A DNA stretch of 64,000 bases from Neoscytalidium dimidiatum (GCA_037367355.1 CM074697.1:558001-622000); one strand, 5' to 3'; positions 36,668 to 48,265 are shown, counted from the first letter of the stretch. Made by a program: numbers and translations. The notes: generated by a model from the sequence alone, not told the origin.

Positions 36668-37068
36668 GCTGCGGGCTGGGCGAAGGCAGCTATAACAGAT
36701 AAGTTGGCCAGGGAGGGGTGTGCTGATTACGTGCAGCTGGCGGTCGGCGTCATGCTCTTGTGCCCGATCATTCGGTGGGTCAATGGGGTTCCGGTTTGCG
36801 GCGGCGGCTGCAGAAGTAGACGCCGAGCGTTCCTCAACACAAGCACAACGCGGCTGACTGCCCTGCGGTGATGGTCGGCGTATGGTGTTGAGGCCGCGTC
36901 CTTGTCCGGTGCAAAAATCTGGAGCGCGTGCAGCTCGTTCTTTGCTCGGCGCGACGCGCGCGCCACACCTCTGCCATTCGTCGTTTCTGCCGTCATCCCG
37001 CCCGCTTCGCCCTCTCTCCCGCATCATCCCCGACACCTGCATCTCAACACCCCGTCAGCGCTCCTTTG
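36668..37068. promoter_or_regulatory. bidirectional promoter of the ACSF3-like and BolA genes
   Basis: 401 bp between two divergent ATGs, both of genes whose products carry mitochondrial-type presequences. C-rich leader on the BolA side. No binding site is claimed. Confidence 0.5.
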
Positions 37069-37787
37069 ATGTTGCAGCGAGCAGCTCTCCTCCGCGGCAC
37101 TGCGCGACGGTACTTGTCAGCCATGGCCCAGTCGACCACCCCGATCGAGGACGCCCTGCGCGCAAAGGCACAGCTCCCCCAGAACTAGGCCGCGAAGCAC
37201 ACCCGCTGCTGCAGTCAGCTAACAGCTCTTCCACCCACGACAGATCACCGAATCGCTGAAGCCCACGTCGCTGGAGATATTCAATGATTCGCACCTCCAC
37301 GCCCACCACAAGGCCATGCAAGGCGTGACATCCAGAGAGGTACGTCTATCCGAGGCGCAGCGCAGCGGCAGTAGCAACGCAACGTGCGCACAGCATCTCT
37401 CTTGGCTCTGGCTGAGGCTAACCCGTCGCACACATTCCAGACACACTTCAGGTACGTACATCCCGTCTGCAACACGCTCCACTGCTTCTCGCCCACACAC
37501 CCACACCCACGCGAACGCACCACCTCCCACCACACCACACCCCCGACAAAGCCACACGTCTGGACACTCTTTCGCTCAGACGCCTGCCCGCGCGACTGCT
37601 CTCCAGGGTAAACGTCGTTTCCGAAGCCTTCCGCGGCAAGATGCAGCCGGCGCGGCACCGCCTGATCTACTCTCTGATGAAGGACGAGATGGCCCGGGAC
37701 GGCGGCATCCACGCGCTGCAGCTGCGGACGCGCACGCCGGAGGAGGAGCAGAAGGCCATGTCGCCCGCCGTGACCTGTCGTTCGTAG
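37069..37787 (+). CDS. BOL1: mitochondrial BolA-family protein
   Basis: Exons 37069-37167, 37244-37339, 37441-37451 (11 nt) and 37607-37787; 128 residues. BolA proteins act with monothiol glutaredoxin in late Fe-S cluster delivery; the mitochondrial form supports lipoyl synthase and succinate dehydrogenase. The spliced protein reads ALRAKITESLKPTSLEIF, NDSHLHAHHKAMQG, THFRVNVVSEAFRGKMQPAR then HRLIYSLMKDEMARDGGIHA, the full BolA domain with the His of PARHR. The leader MLQRAALLRGTARRYLSAM looks mitochondrial; Met19 could start a cytosolic form. Intron 1 has no GT donor; a GC donor (AAG|GCACAG) fits exactly in frame. Strong family match makes the unusual splicing credible. Confidence 0.88.
37168..37243 (+). 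other. probable GC-AG intron in the BolA gene
   Basis: The segment between exon 1 (ends GCAAAG) and exon 2 (starts ATCACC) begins GCACAG and ends CGACAG, with GCTAAC at 37218-37223 as branch site. The reading frame hits a stop at 37186 if it is not removed. No GT occurs where the conserved AK-ITE junction must fall. Confidence 0.65.
37441..37451 (+). other. 11-nt microexon in the BolA gene
   Basis: ACACACTTCAG sits between an acceptor (ATTCCAG) and a donor (GTACGT). It encodes THF plus part of an Arg and restores the conserved SRETHFRV segment; skipping it shifts the frame. Confidence 0.8.
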
Positions 37788-37796
37788 AGAGCGCGA

Positions 37797-37830
<34 letters not shown>

Positions 37831-37834
37831 CCAC

Positions 37835-37868
<34 letters not shown>

Positions 37869-37869
37869 C
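37797..37869. repeat. GCC trinucleotide and CA dinucleotide microsatellites
   Basis: Ten bases after the BolA stop codon a run of about eleven GCC units is followed directly by about 18 CA units. It lies in the likely 3' untranslated region. Confidence 0.9.
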
Positions 37870-38065
37870 GCGCCAAGCCGTCTGTGAGAGGGAAACGTCC
37901 CCCTTCAATCCACCTGCAGGTGGACGCTATCTGGTTTTTTTTTTTTCTTTATTTTATTTTTGACGGTGTACGGCGGAGGCACGGCGGTAGCGAACCGGGG
38001 CGCGACCCAAGGAGAAATAGAAATATATATTGCAATGAAACCTTTTCTTGGCGTTCCCAGGAAAG

Positions 38066-38090
38066 GAAGAGAGAGAGAGAGAGAGAGAGG
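38066..38090. repeat. GA dinucleotide repeat
   Basis: About twelve GA units; a second similar run lies at 38834-38854. Confidence 0.85.
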
Positions 38091-39254
38091 GCTTAACCTT
38101 CCTCCCTCAGTCTCGTGCCAAGAAAGGACAGGTAGAGAAAAAAAAAAAAAAGACACGAATTGTACGACAAAGCTAAGCAACTTTGCCAAGCACGGGGACG
38201 AAGCTAGAGAAAGTTTACTAAAAAAGAAAAAAAAAAAAGAAGGGTCTTTGGATCGAGTCATTGCATGAACCGTCCCTCCCGTTCCGGAGATGTGGGTTGC
38301 ATGTTGTTCCTGACCGGGGCCGCTTCCCCCCCCCCCCCCAAACCAATGGGAGGTTCCTTGGCGGGCGCGAGACGGCAGGCATTGGGGAAAGGGAAACCCC
38401 ATGACAGCTCAGGATTGCATGCGTTAGTCTCTCCAGCTAAGCGGTCGCGATACCCGCGCCAGCAACAAACGCCCGATATGCTCTTTGTATGTACGAGGGG
38501 TGTGTGTGTGTGTGTCGCCCTGCTCATGAAAAGCAAGCAAGAATAGAAAAAGATAAGTCGTCCTGAATCGCAGTCGCTTGTCGTCATCTCACCACTATCG
38601 GACACGTGCGTATTGGTCATGTACCTCCAAATTCTCCGGAGGGTACGTGCAGAAGAGAGTGGGATAAAAGGAAAAAGGCGAACATGCACGCATCAGCATC
38701 GAAAAAAAAAAAAAAAACTTCAGGAAAGCGAGCAGGAGGCTGCATAGGCGAAAGCCTGCCGCCTCCTTTCATCCCTGGTAAAACCTTACGACAGAGATCT
38801 GTATGCAAGGGCGGGAAGGGGGAGAGAGAAAGAGCGAGAGAGAGAGAGAGAGAGGGAACGGGGGGTGGTTGAAAGAGTCGGTACGCGCAACGTCGCACGA
38901 GATACGCCATCCGCATGCAGCGGGGGAAATCTGGCCATCGCTTTTGCCTAATCGAGAAGAACTGCTGTTTCGAGGAAGGGGGTTGGAAGGCAGAGATGGG
39001 AGACGGCGGGCGTGCGAGTGCATGATAGAGTTGCATTTGCTGTGCGCACCTGGCGCTACCCGCCAACCAGGTCGTGCCGCTTGTTGTGAGACTTGTCACC
39101 TTTAACGATTTGTGTCGCGGCGGAGATACCTGTACACACAGAGGCTCCGTGCGCGCGGGAAGCAACCCCAGCAGTAGCGCTTGCGGATGCTGTAGGCGAG
39201 ACGGGGAGAGAGGCGTCGGAGAAAAGGAGGCCGAATGTGAGAACCGTCCCGGTT

Positions 39255-39301
39255 GGGGGGATGGGGGGGAAGCTGGGGCAGGGCAGGGCAGGGCAGGGCA
39301 G
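39255..39301 (+). repeat. G-rich tract with GGGCA pentamer repeat, quadruplex-forming potential
   Basis: Two G6 runs are followed by G4 and four GGG runs separated by CA, as about five GGGCA units. Four or more G-runs with loops of 2-5 nt meet the usual pattern for a G-quadruplex. Confidence 0.7.
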
Positions 39302-39624
39302 TGAAGCGATTGTTGATTGACAGGAGACACGCGCCCGGCAGTCAGGTTGTCCGGTCGTCAGCAAAGGCTGGTACTGCTCACGAGATGATGCGTCGACCAA
39401 CACGAAGGGAAAAAGGGTGGTGATGACGGACTACGCAACACGAACTCTCAATGACCTCACGCACCTCTCCGACCCCCGCACTTCGAAACGGCTTCTGGAC
39501 CACACGTTTTGCGCGCGGTGGCTGACCACGCCGTCCGCGTCTCCAATGCTTCTAGCTCCATCCGGGGGAAACGGCTTCTAGCTCGTTGCCTTGGCCCCAA
39601 CACTCATCAGCCGAACCAAACTCT

Positions 39625-39651
39625 CCTCGCCGCTCGCCGCTCGCCGCTCGC
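39625..39651. repeat. 7-bp tandem repeat, about four copies
   Basis: CGCTCGC-type units repeat between 39625 and 39651 in a region without genes. Confidence 0.6.
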
Positions 39652-40202
39652 TGCCACCGAGTCATACCGCACCTGCCGCGCCGAGCCAAGCCACCGCGGT
39701 CTTCCGGCGCGCGAACGCCGCCCCGCGCAAGCCGAGCATTCGGCGTCGGCGCCCGCAGCCTTGGGAAGCTTTTAGTCACGTCGGTACTTCGTCATTGTCA
39801 AAACACGCCGAGGGCCGGTCGTATTTGAGGATTGTCCGCCGAACCGAAAGGTCGCGCGCATGGTACGGAAGACAGTTGAGAGAAAGGCAGTTTTTGCTGG
39901 AGCGTATTAGAAGTGTGGTATCTTTCGATGTCATAGGCAGTGTTTAAATGAAAAACAAAAAAACAAAAACAATAGCGATCCCGTGTCCCTGTGCGCGCGC
40001 AGAGGTAGTATAGGTTAGATGCGTGGTATCCAAAAAACCATCCAACCCTTTCCAACCCAGCCCTCCGGGCACCCCATTTCCCATCATTCCTCGCGCAACC
40101 CTCTTGGCACCAGCCAAGGGTCCAATTGCGAACTCATTATTAGTAGAGCATGTAGCAGTAAATAAAATCTCGAGATGTATGCTGGCGCGCTTGCTCCTTC
40201 CT

Positions 40203-41309
40203 TTAAACGGCCTGCTCGGCGCGCGCGGCGCTGTTGTCGACCTTGCCGCGCCTCTCGCGGCCCTTGTCGGACCAGGGGAAGTGTGCGACGGGAATGACGA
40301 AAAAGCTGGATACTCAGTCAGCCGGCCTGTTCGGTGGCACAGGGGAGAAGACAACGCATATCTATTGACTAACCTGTTGCTCGAGTCGGCAATACCGGCC
40401 AAGGCGTTGTACCAGGCCGCGAAGGCAGCGAGGATACCGAAGGCGCCGCCTGCTCTAATGCAACCGGTGTTAGGAGCGCCGTTGCTGTGGCGCAGGTAGC
40501 CGATGCCCAGCAGGAGGAAGGCAAAGTCGAGGGTGAAGAAGAGGAAGAAGAAGGCGACGGTTGAGCGCAGCGTGCACAGGAGCAGGATGAAGGTGAAGAT
40601 GAACCAGCCCTGCGGGCGATTGTTAGCGGAGTACTCGGCGCGCGTACCTTGCGGTTGGGGAGCTCACCATCAGGTAGAGACCGAAGGAGTTGAGGAACTG
40701 CGCGGTGTCAGGGGTGGCATTGGCATTCTGGTAGGTGCCCTCGAGCTGGGAAACGATGTTGAAGCCGCCAGGTGTCAGGATGATGCCGAAGGAGATCCAG
40801 AATCCGCCGTACGAGGAAAGAGCAGTAGCACCGAAAGTGTTACCCACAGCCATCTCCCACATACCGGCCAGCAGCTGGACGAGACCACCGTAGCCGTAAG
40901 CCAGGGCGACGACGATGTTGGGCTCGGCGATGTTGCGCGTGCCCAAGTTGATCAGGGACAATACGAAGGTGGTGAGCGCGAAAGCAGACAATCCGAGGGG
41001 CGCGGGGTTGGCGATGTTCTTCTTGGGCGCACGGTAGAGTCCTGGCTGGAATTCTCCGCCGAAAGCTGGGAGGCGTAAGGTCGGGTCATTGGTCGCAACG
41101 TGGGCAAGAGGATTGCCACCATAGTCGTAAGGGCTGCGCTGCTTGGGCGGGGCGGCAGCGTGGTCAACACCAGAGGTTCCGTTGGTGCCGTTGGTCTCCT
41201 TGGAGACTTCCTGCGCAATTGTTAGCATTCTAGAATTGTTTGGTACACATTTAAGTGGTAGGGCGCAGTGGAAGGGGGGAAAGCTTACAGGGTTGGCGGT
41301 GGTAGACAT
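40203..41309 (-). CDS. GPR1/FUN34/YaaH-family acetate transporter
   Basis: Minus-strand exons 41309-41289, 41210-40668, 40609-40374 and 40305-40203; introns of 78, 58 and 68 nt; 300 residues. Plasma-membrane acetate and monocarboxylate transporter of the Ato/AcpA type. The polar N-terminus (1-85) precedes the signature NPAPLGLSAFALTTF at the start of the first of six membrane segments. Others include LAYGYGGLVQLLAGMWEM, YGGFWISFGIILTPGG and WFIFTFILLLCTLRSTVAFF. The C-terminus is soluble and charged (SDKGREARGK). Splice phases 0, 0 and 2 are consistent throughout. No neighbour within 4 kb upstream. Regulation by carbon source is known for the family but not visible here. Confidence 0.92.
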
Positions 41310-44300
41310 GATTGCGGATGTTCTGCCTGGGAGAGGGAGGATGGAATGCTCTTATGCGCCCGGCGATGGAAGAGACGGGGAATTGGGGGTTGCAAGGGGC
41401 TGAGAGGATTCCAGCAGCGTTTATATCCAATTGGCCCTGCCTGCTTGGTTCGGGGGTAACACCAGGTTCGGTGGTGGAGGAGACGGGGGGCACGGGGCAG
41501 AATAAATACATGGAGGGCGCGATTCTGCGGAGACGTCTAGCGCGGGAGAGCGGACCAAAGACAGCTACGGTAGGACCTGGACGGGTAAAGCGATGTGGGA
41601 AGGGCAGAGTGGGCTCCGCTCGGCAGCAGAATCATAGCATTCTCCACGCACCCTGCCCTTGGCGGCACGCCCGCAGCCACTCAGCGCGCGCGCTGTGGAC
41701 AAGCCGGGTGCACGGGTAGCCCAGGATCGCCGCTCTGGCCGTCATCGTCTGGGGAAAGCTGCCTGCCGAGGACTGCTGCAGCTGCTCAAGCCTGGGAACG
41801 CCCGCCCGTCGACGCCAAAGAGGGTAATTGTCATGGCGCACGTATAGCTCGCCCCCCAAGCCTGCCAAAGCACCGCCCAGCACGCCTCGCCGCGCCCGCG
41901 CGCGCAGCGTCAGTCCACCTCACGCCCGCCTCGGTGGTGATGTGGTGCTGCCCGTCGGCCGGACGCGCGAGACTGCGAGCCTCGACAGCAAGGCCCCCGG
42001 CCAGCCGCTGGCCGTGTTTCCATGTCTGCTCCTTCCTTAGGCTGAGGGCGCCCGCGCCGCAGCGGCGATGCGGTGTCGTCTCATCTCAGCCGGGCTGCTC
42101 GCCAGAACCAGGACGGCCAGGCATGGGCCAGGTCTCCTGTCGAGTGCAGCCAGCAGTGCCGCATGCGAGAATTCCCATTTGTCAAGCAGCGCCCCCATCC
42201 CACCCACGCAGGGACGCCGGCCGAGGGCACGGTTGCGAGGATGGCTTGCCAGCCAGCAGACAGGCAGGGCCCCAGCACCCACAGCACAAACACACCCCAG
42301 GCACACCGCGACCGCCCAGCCAGTGGAATGTCTTCTTTTTTTTTGTGAGGGCTCGACATGGGATGCAAACTATTGTATTGTACCGCCCCCAGCGCGCCCC
42401 TCCGATCTGGTGTCTGACGCCCAGGCGGAGCGGTGCGGATACGGGCATGGCGCTCGCGTGGATCTGCACAACTGTGCATGCGCACATCACCGATATGCAA
42501 TGTTCTCCGCGGTCAGCAGCAGCAGCAATGGCATCGGCTGAAGGGCGGATGGCAGGCGGGAGAGGTGCTCGGCAGGTGGGTTGGCCGACGTCAAAGTCCG
42601 CTAGACGGGCGGCCGGCGGGCTAGCGACGAGGTAAGCGGGCGAGCGCCTGCGGGGCCTGCGCGCTGCCTTGAGCCTCTCCTCGGCCTGTCAAGTCTCGCC
42701 GCGCCCACGGCCTAAGAGCCCCTCCATCCTTCGATTGCACATCCTTGATGAAACCGTCGCGAACCTGCGCTCTGGTTGACTTCGGGTCAACGGGAGCTGC
42801 ACAAGCGCGCACGTCAGCCCCTCCCTCCTCCCAGCGAGAGGAGGGTATGGGCCGGGGCGGGCACACAACCGCAATCGTGGGATCGAGTGTCGACCCGCAA
42901 AAGCTGCAGGAGTTCGGTCCGGTTGCCAGGCCCTCGTCCCTTTCTCGTCGTCGGCAGCTCGTCCAGCGCATCCCGCCGCTTTCGTGAGCCGACAGCAGGA
43001 GAGCCTCAGCTGCGAATCGTGCAAGCGTTGGGGATCACCGTTGGAAAGCGCTCCGTCTACGCGTCCGTCCGTGCGATACACGCACAACTTTCTCGAACTT
43101 CGCCGCAAGCTAACACGCTTTCGCTATCCCCGTCGCGGTGTTGACAGCGCTCCATCGCAATTTCGCAGGGCCCCATCCCAGCAACCTTTTTTTTTTTTTT
43201 ACGAGCCGTGTGCAGCAGCTGGCCCTTTCCCAGGTCCACGTTGCCGGGATGGAGGGACGACCGACTTTAGGCTGTTTAGTTACCACCTGTGACCTTCCCT
43301 CCGGCCACTGAATCCTGCATTTCCGCCTCGTGCCGCGCAGCGCTCCGGCGCCGGGTGTGCGCAGCCCTCTAGCTGCTCCCGTCGCGGACCGATGGTGCAC
43401 CGCTGCCCTTTTCGGGGCTCTGGGGACGACAGAAGCAGTCAAGCCGGCATCAGAACGGCAAGGGAGCTCCTTGCTTTGGCAGCTTCCGGGGCACGAAAGG
43501 TCTGCGTGGAAGATGAGAGGGGCAACAATCTTCTCACATCTCCACCCCGTTTTCTCCGTGCAAGCCCTGCAGCTGGTGGATCTGCGGCTGATTTTGCTGA
43601 CCATGCATTGGCGTTGCGACACGCAGGCAACGTGCGGTGCGGGTGGCACGGCGTCTTCCTCAGGATTCGCTGCAGGTAGATTGCATTTGTTGAGCCTATG
43701 TTTGCTGTGTCTCCTCCGTTGAAACGCCACGGTCAATGTCGCGAGCGCCCACCCGCTACCAAGCTTGTGCCAATGAGCTCTTATGCCTTGCCAAGGGCAG
43801 CCATCGCTGCATGCCATGCAAAGCGATAGTGATCGCGGTGGGGACCTCCAATCGAATCGCCAGCTGCTGCCATCTGGCTAAAGCACACATATTGTTGTCT
43901 AACAAAGAATATACGAGTGCGAGATGATCTCGTACATCATTGTGGCTGATGCATTTTTCCATTCGCCCGTCTGGCTTGCTCTCGGGCAGCGAGAAGTGGA
44001 CACTGCGGAGCATCTGGCGCTGCTTACGCGCGACCTCGGTCGAGGGAGCCCTCCGCTTTCCCGCTTGCGACCTCAGAGCCAGCGAGAGAAAAATTTGGGG
44101 ATAACCGGGGGTGGCTTCACTGGTCATGCGGCTCATGGCTGCTTCTGGCCATCCGTAACCAGATCCGGTGCGACCGGAGCAAGTGTGCCATCGCGCGCCG
44201 CCGCTACATTCTCTCAAATTCTTGGTGGAGGAAGCTTGAGCGAAGCTTAGCCACCGCCGCGTAGCGTCACCGCGATTCATGGCGCGCTTTCGAATCATGG

Positions 44301-45940
44301 CGTCGGAACTGGGTCATCAGAGGTCGGATGACGACAGCTTAGTCAAGAGCAACGATCAAGAACACTATCGATGAGGATTCTGGATCAGAGGTTGACGACT
44401 AGTAGCACAGAAGTGACGTATGGTATGTGATGTGCAAGCGCGGGGTGGACAACGACCACCGGTGTGGTGAGTTTAAGCTTAAGCAGGGGCGACGGAGGAT
44501 CCACGGGCCCCAAAATGCGGAGAAAGGAGACACAGATCTTGGATGGGACCCTTGACACGAGCGAGTGGATTCCTGTGGAGGATCTGTGGTTGGGTTGTGT
44601 ACAAACTCGGCGTCTTGGTGCCGGAGGGGAGGGACCTGACGGGACCACTCCGCTGTGAAGCCGAGCGAACCCCGAGGAGAGGCGGATGTCGGGAAATATC
44701 GAGCAACATGCCCGAGACGCGAGGGTGGAGGCCAGGCCTGGTTGGCTGAGAGAGAGGGCTATGAATGGTCTCCAGGTATGGAGATGGTGCGAGATGGCTG
44801 GGCCTGTGTTTGGCAGGTGTCGCATGCGCAGCGTTCTTCAAGTTCCCAAATCGAGCGGCCCATGCAAGCCCCAGCCTGGCATGCTGGTACCTTACCTGTA
44901 CTCGCTTGCTATGCTATACATACCTTGTTTCCAGGAAAAGAGTACACACGCACGCACGCTGTGGAAAAATAGAAAAAGAGGGCAGTGAGCGGTGGGTCAC
45001 TCCAGGCTTTGGAAGCGAGGGGCGTGCGTTAAAATAGGAGAGACAGAGGGCACAGGTGGTGTTGGACACAAGAGGCGAGAGCAACACCGCCTGTGCGACG
45101 GCTTTATCTTTGGCAGCGAGGCCCCCGCGGCGGCCTGTTTGGGCATAGCCTTGCGCGCGCTTGCCCTATTCTTGGCCAGCCGCGAGCCGCATCACCCCCA
45201 AACACCTCTTTTCAGCCCCGCTCACAGCCTTCCTCTCATCCTCTCCCCCAGCTGCTCTCACACCCTGCGGCCCCACTGCAACTGCCATTCTCACATCTCT
45301 GAACGCTACAAGTGCGCAATGTGGTCTCTGGCACAGTGCGACCCGGCCGCCGAGCAGCGTCGGAACTGGCCGCCAAGCAAGGCAGCAGCTCATCAGTCAT
45401 CCGCTGCACCGCCCCAGCCAAAGCCCTCACGGGACTTACGGTCTACCGCTTCTGTTGACCTCAGGCCTTTGTAGCCTTGGACTAGATCCTTCGGCGTCAT
45501 CAGACAATGATGGTGCCTGCGAATTGTGGCTTGCTCGCGCTCTCGTGCCTTAGATCCAGTCATCTCTTTCATTTTCTTTGCGTCAGATCTGGTGTGGTAG
45601 CCTGCGCTTTTCCGTTTCTTCTTCGCGCGACTGCGCAAAACTGCCTCCGTGATGCCTTGTTGGCTTGCGCGCGTCCTCTTGTTAATCTCACCTGCGCATT
45701 ATGACTCCCCTTTCGTTGTCCGGACCAAACGCAGCTGCGTGTTTCTTGTTCCTTTCCACGCCGCAAAGGAAGTCTGCCTTGCGCCTTGTCCGTTTTGGTC
45801 CTTCGACGCCGGGGCTTTGGGGGCGGCCTTCGAGAACCAACACCGCCTCCCCAGTCATACCCACAAGGCAGCTCTTGCACTGTTGGAACGCGCATGGGCG
45901 TTTGGCCCTCTCGAATGAAGCCTGCCTGGGCTGTCAGATT
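41310..45940. other. 4.6-kb gene-free interval
   Basis: Between two divergent genes, the acetate transporter (-) and the 70-residue protein (+). GC-rich, with overlapping open frames on both strands that lack motifs and splice logic. CT/GT-rich patches and T runs (42338-42345, 43189-43200) are present. It is unusually long for this otherwise compact window; it may hold extended promoters or non-coding transcripts, which cannot be told from sequence. Confidence 0.5.
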
Positions 45941-45954
45941 GATACTTCGAGTTG

Positions 45955-45960
45955 TATAAA
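45955..45960 (+). promoter_or_regulatory. TATA box
   Basis: TATAAA followed about 30 bp on by a C/T-rich stretch suitable for initiation (near 45985-46010), 205 bp before the ATG of the 70-residue protein. Confidence 0.55.
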
Positions 45961-46164
45961 GCCCGCTGTCTCTCACCTCGACATTACTCCCTCCATCCCT
46001 ACACCAACATCAGCAATCACCAACCGGTTTAATTCCACTCGACGCCTTCAAGCCAGCTTACAACGTCCTCGCCGTCCTCCAGCATATATCAGCACGCCTC
46101 ATCCGCACTCACCTCATCACTCTCAACCACCTTATTTCAAGCCACCAACAAATAACTCTCCACC

Positions 46165-46377
46165 ATGGACTACTGCTACGGCTCCAAGAAGGCTCCCGCT
46201 GCCTACTACACCCCATCCTCCTCCTCTCAGTACTACACTTCCTCCGCTGCGACCGTCTCATCCATGAAGCCCACCCGCGGCTACGGCACCAAGCCTGGCT
46301 CGCAGCCTCCGAAGATCACTCAGGGTGGCCAGACCTACGATGAGACCACTCGAAGCAACACCGGCTACTGGAACTAA
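46165..46377 (+). CDS. 70-residue Tyr/Ser-rich protein, unknown
   Basis: Single exon with an excellent initiation context (CACCATGG). Residues 1-40 are rich in Tyr, Ser and Ala (MDYCYGSKKAPAAYYTPSSS); the end is polar and basic (KPTRGYGTKPGSQPPKITQG and SNTGYWN). No signal peptide, membrane segment or known domain. A TATA box, a 200-nt C/T-rich leader and the very biased use of C-ending codons suggest high expression. The 4.6-kb empty upstream interval leaves it without operon-like context. I do not recognise it; small abundant stress or conidiation proteins have similar composition, but that is only an analogy. Confidence 0.68.
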   Translation: MDYCYGSKKAPAAYYTPSSSSQYYTSSAATVSSMKPTRGYGTKPGSQPPKITQGGQTYDETTRSNTGYWN

Positions 46378-48265
46378 GCCGAACACATTCTCCGAACCCA
46401 TACTTGTCTCGCTGCAGTCTTTCCTTATTCTTGTTGTACAGCTCGCCGCGACTGCAGCGGGATACACGATGGGATAGTTCCATGGATCACCGTCGAACCA
46501 ACCTAATCACGCCTTATCTCGATCTGCCACACTTTCGGGTCATCATCTCGCTACATGACAAGCCCCCAACCAACCAAAGCTAGCGATCTGCCGAGGCCCG
46601 GACGATCAGATTTCGGCAACCACTTTGGCGATGTCATCCTCTCCCACATTCGTCCAGTCGGCTTGAGCTTCGCATCATTTTTCCTCCCACTTTCCTGTCT
46701 GTTTTCAGCGTAGACGCATGCCTCACGGCCCCACCACAATAATAACCAACAGCGACGGATTGTTGGCTCGAGCGGACGCAAGCGCCCACGGCGTGCGGTG
46801 GCTGACTGTCGGCCGGGCTTTTCCCCACACATCGGCCCCCACACATTCGACATGAGCTATTTTTGGCAGCACCGCATCAACCACCATCGCAACCGCACAC
46901 ACAAGCATCAAGCATATTCCACGGCGTTTATCTGTTTCGACTGTACGATCACCGGCCTTGGCAGCGAAGGGACACACTGGGTTATTTTTGGCGCAAAGCA
47001 GAGGGTCAGCATCATCATTAAACCTATAAACCACATCATTATTGCATAGCATGGGAGCAACGGACGGGACCACGGCACCGGATGGAAGTCAAGGGTTTGT
47101 TTTTCTATGAGCGGCGCTTTCTCTCTCGTTTTTAGACTTGCTTATCTGGAGCAAGTAGTCTGTCCGCTCAGTTTCTTTCGCTTTCTTAGCATCACCTCTG
47201 CAATCGATAGAGAACGGCAATGCACACTGCCCTTCCTCTCTCCTCCACAACTATCCTCTCACTTGCGCGTAATCGTGACACCTCTAACCCACATTCGGTG
47301 AAGCGTGAGGGTGAAAAAGACAACTCGATGAATTAAACCATGCTACCTTAAAACACGCCACCTATCAATGCATCAGTCACAAGCGAACGTCTTATCTCGC
47401 AAAATGTCAAAAAGCCGACCTCTTTCCCTGTCTCCGCACAGCTGCCTAGCAAACAAGAAACGAGCCACACACACACTAACATGTCAATCCAATGCACGAG
47501 GACCGAAGCGGAAGAAAACAGCAAAGTCCGAAACAGGATCTATAAAGCGACATCAACTATCGAACACACACACATACACACCAAAAAAAATAGAGCCTGA
47601 GCAGGAAAAAGAGAATCCGACGCCTAAGTATGGAGAACAGGACAAAGAGGCAATAAAAAAAATAATAAGAGATCAATTCCTCCGTTTCTCGTGCCCAAGG
47701 AAAATGCTTAGAAATAAGGGGATACAGCAAAAAAAAAAAATATTGCGGACAGAGCAGGACCCGAAACGAGATACCGCGATGACTTGATGAAGCCTTGAGA
47801 ACCTCCCAAGTAATACTGAAAACCCCACTTTCCTTCACAATCACAAGAAACCTCCCTCGCGCGGACCCAACGTCAATCTTATCCTAAATGCTTCTCTCTC
47901 TCCACAGCCTGCGCAGTGAGTTACTTCGTACAGTGATTTAAAAGGGGTTTTGATGCATGATGCAATAGAGCGGTTTGAAAAATGCACTGAATCACATCTA
48001 CAATGATGCCTCTCGTTCTTTTATCAGGCACTCCTGACCTGGTGTGCTTTGATGATTCGGAAAAAAAAAAGAAATCAAAAGGAAAATTTCGGTCCATTTG
48101 CGAGAGACTTCTTTATTTCGTTTCCATCCATGAATCACAAAGTTCACCGTTTCTGATGAGCCCATGATGCACGACAAGGAAAGGCAAAAAAGCGAAATGA
48201 GCCGATTTTATGTTGCTGTTGTGGAGGATGCGTTTTGCATCTCTCTCTTTCTCAGATTGGGGGTA
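46378..48265. other. 1.9-kb convergent spacer, no gene seen
   Basis: 3' flanks of the small-protein gene (+) and the syntaxin gene (-). A Lys/Gln-rich open frame at 47368-47787 is A-rich low-complexity sequence and is not supported as a gene. A runs at 47582, 47730 and 48061. Confidence 0.5.

Larger units (their letters stand above)
37870..40202. other. 2.3-kb spacer rich in simple sequence, no gene seen
   Basis: Between the BolA gene (+) and the 3' end of the acetate transporter (-). It holds GA repeats at 38066-38090 and 38834-38854, a C14 run at 38326-38339, several A or T runs of 12-16, a G-rich tract at 39255-39301 and a 7-bp tandem repeat at 39625-39651. No supported coding sequence. 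Confidence 0.5.

Noticed and set aside
37797..37869. GCC and CA runs considered as a CRISPR-like or coding repeat
   Set aside because: Simple microsatellites without spacers, located after a stop codon in a eukaryotic genome.
47368..47787. 139-residue Lys/Gln-rich plus-strand frame
   Set aside because: A-rich low-complexity spacer without motif, splice sites or promoter; antisense also open.
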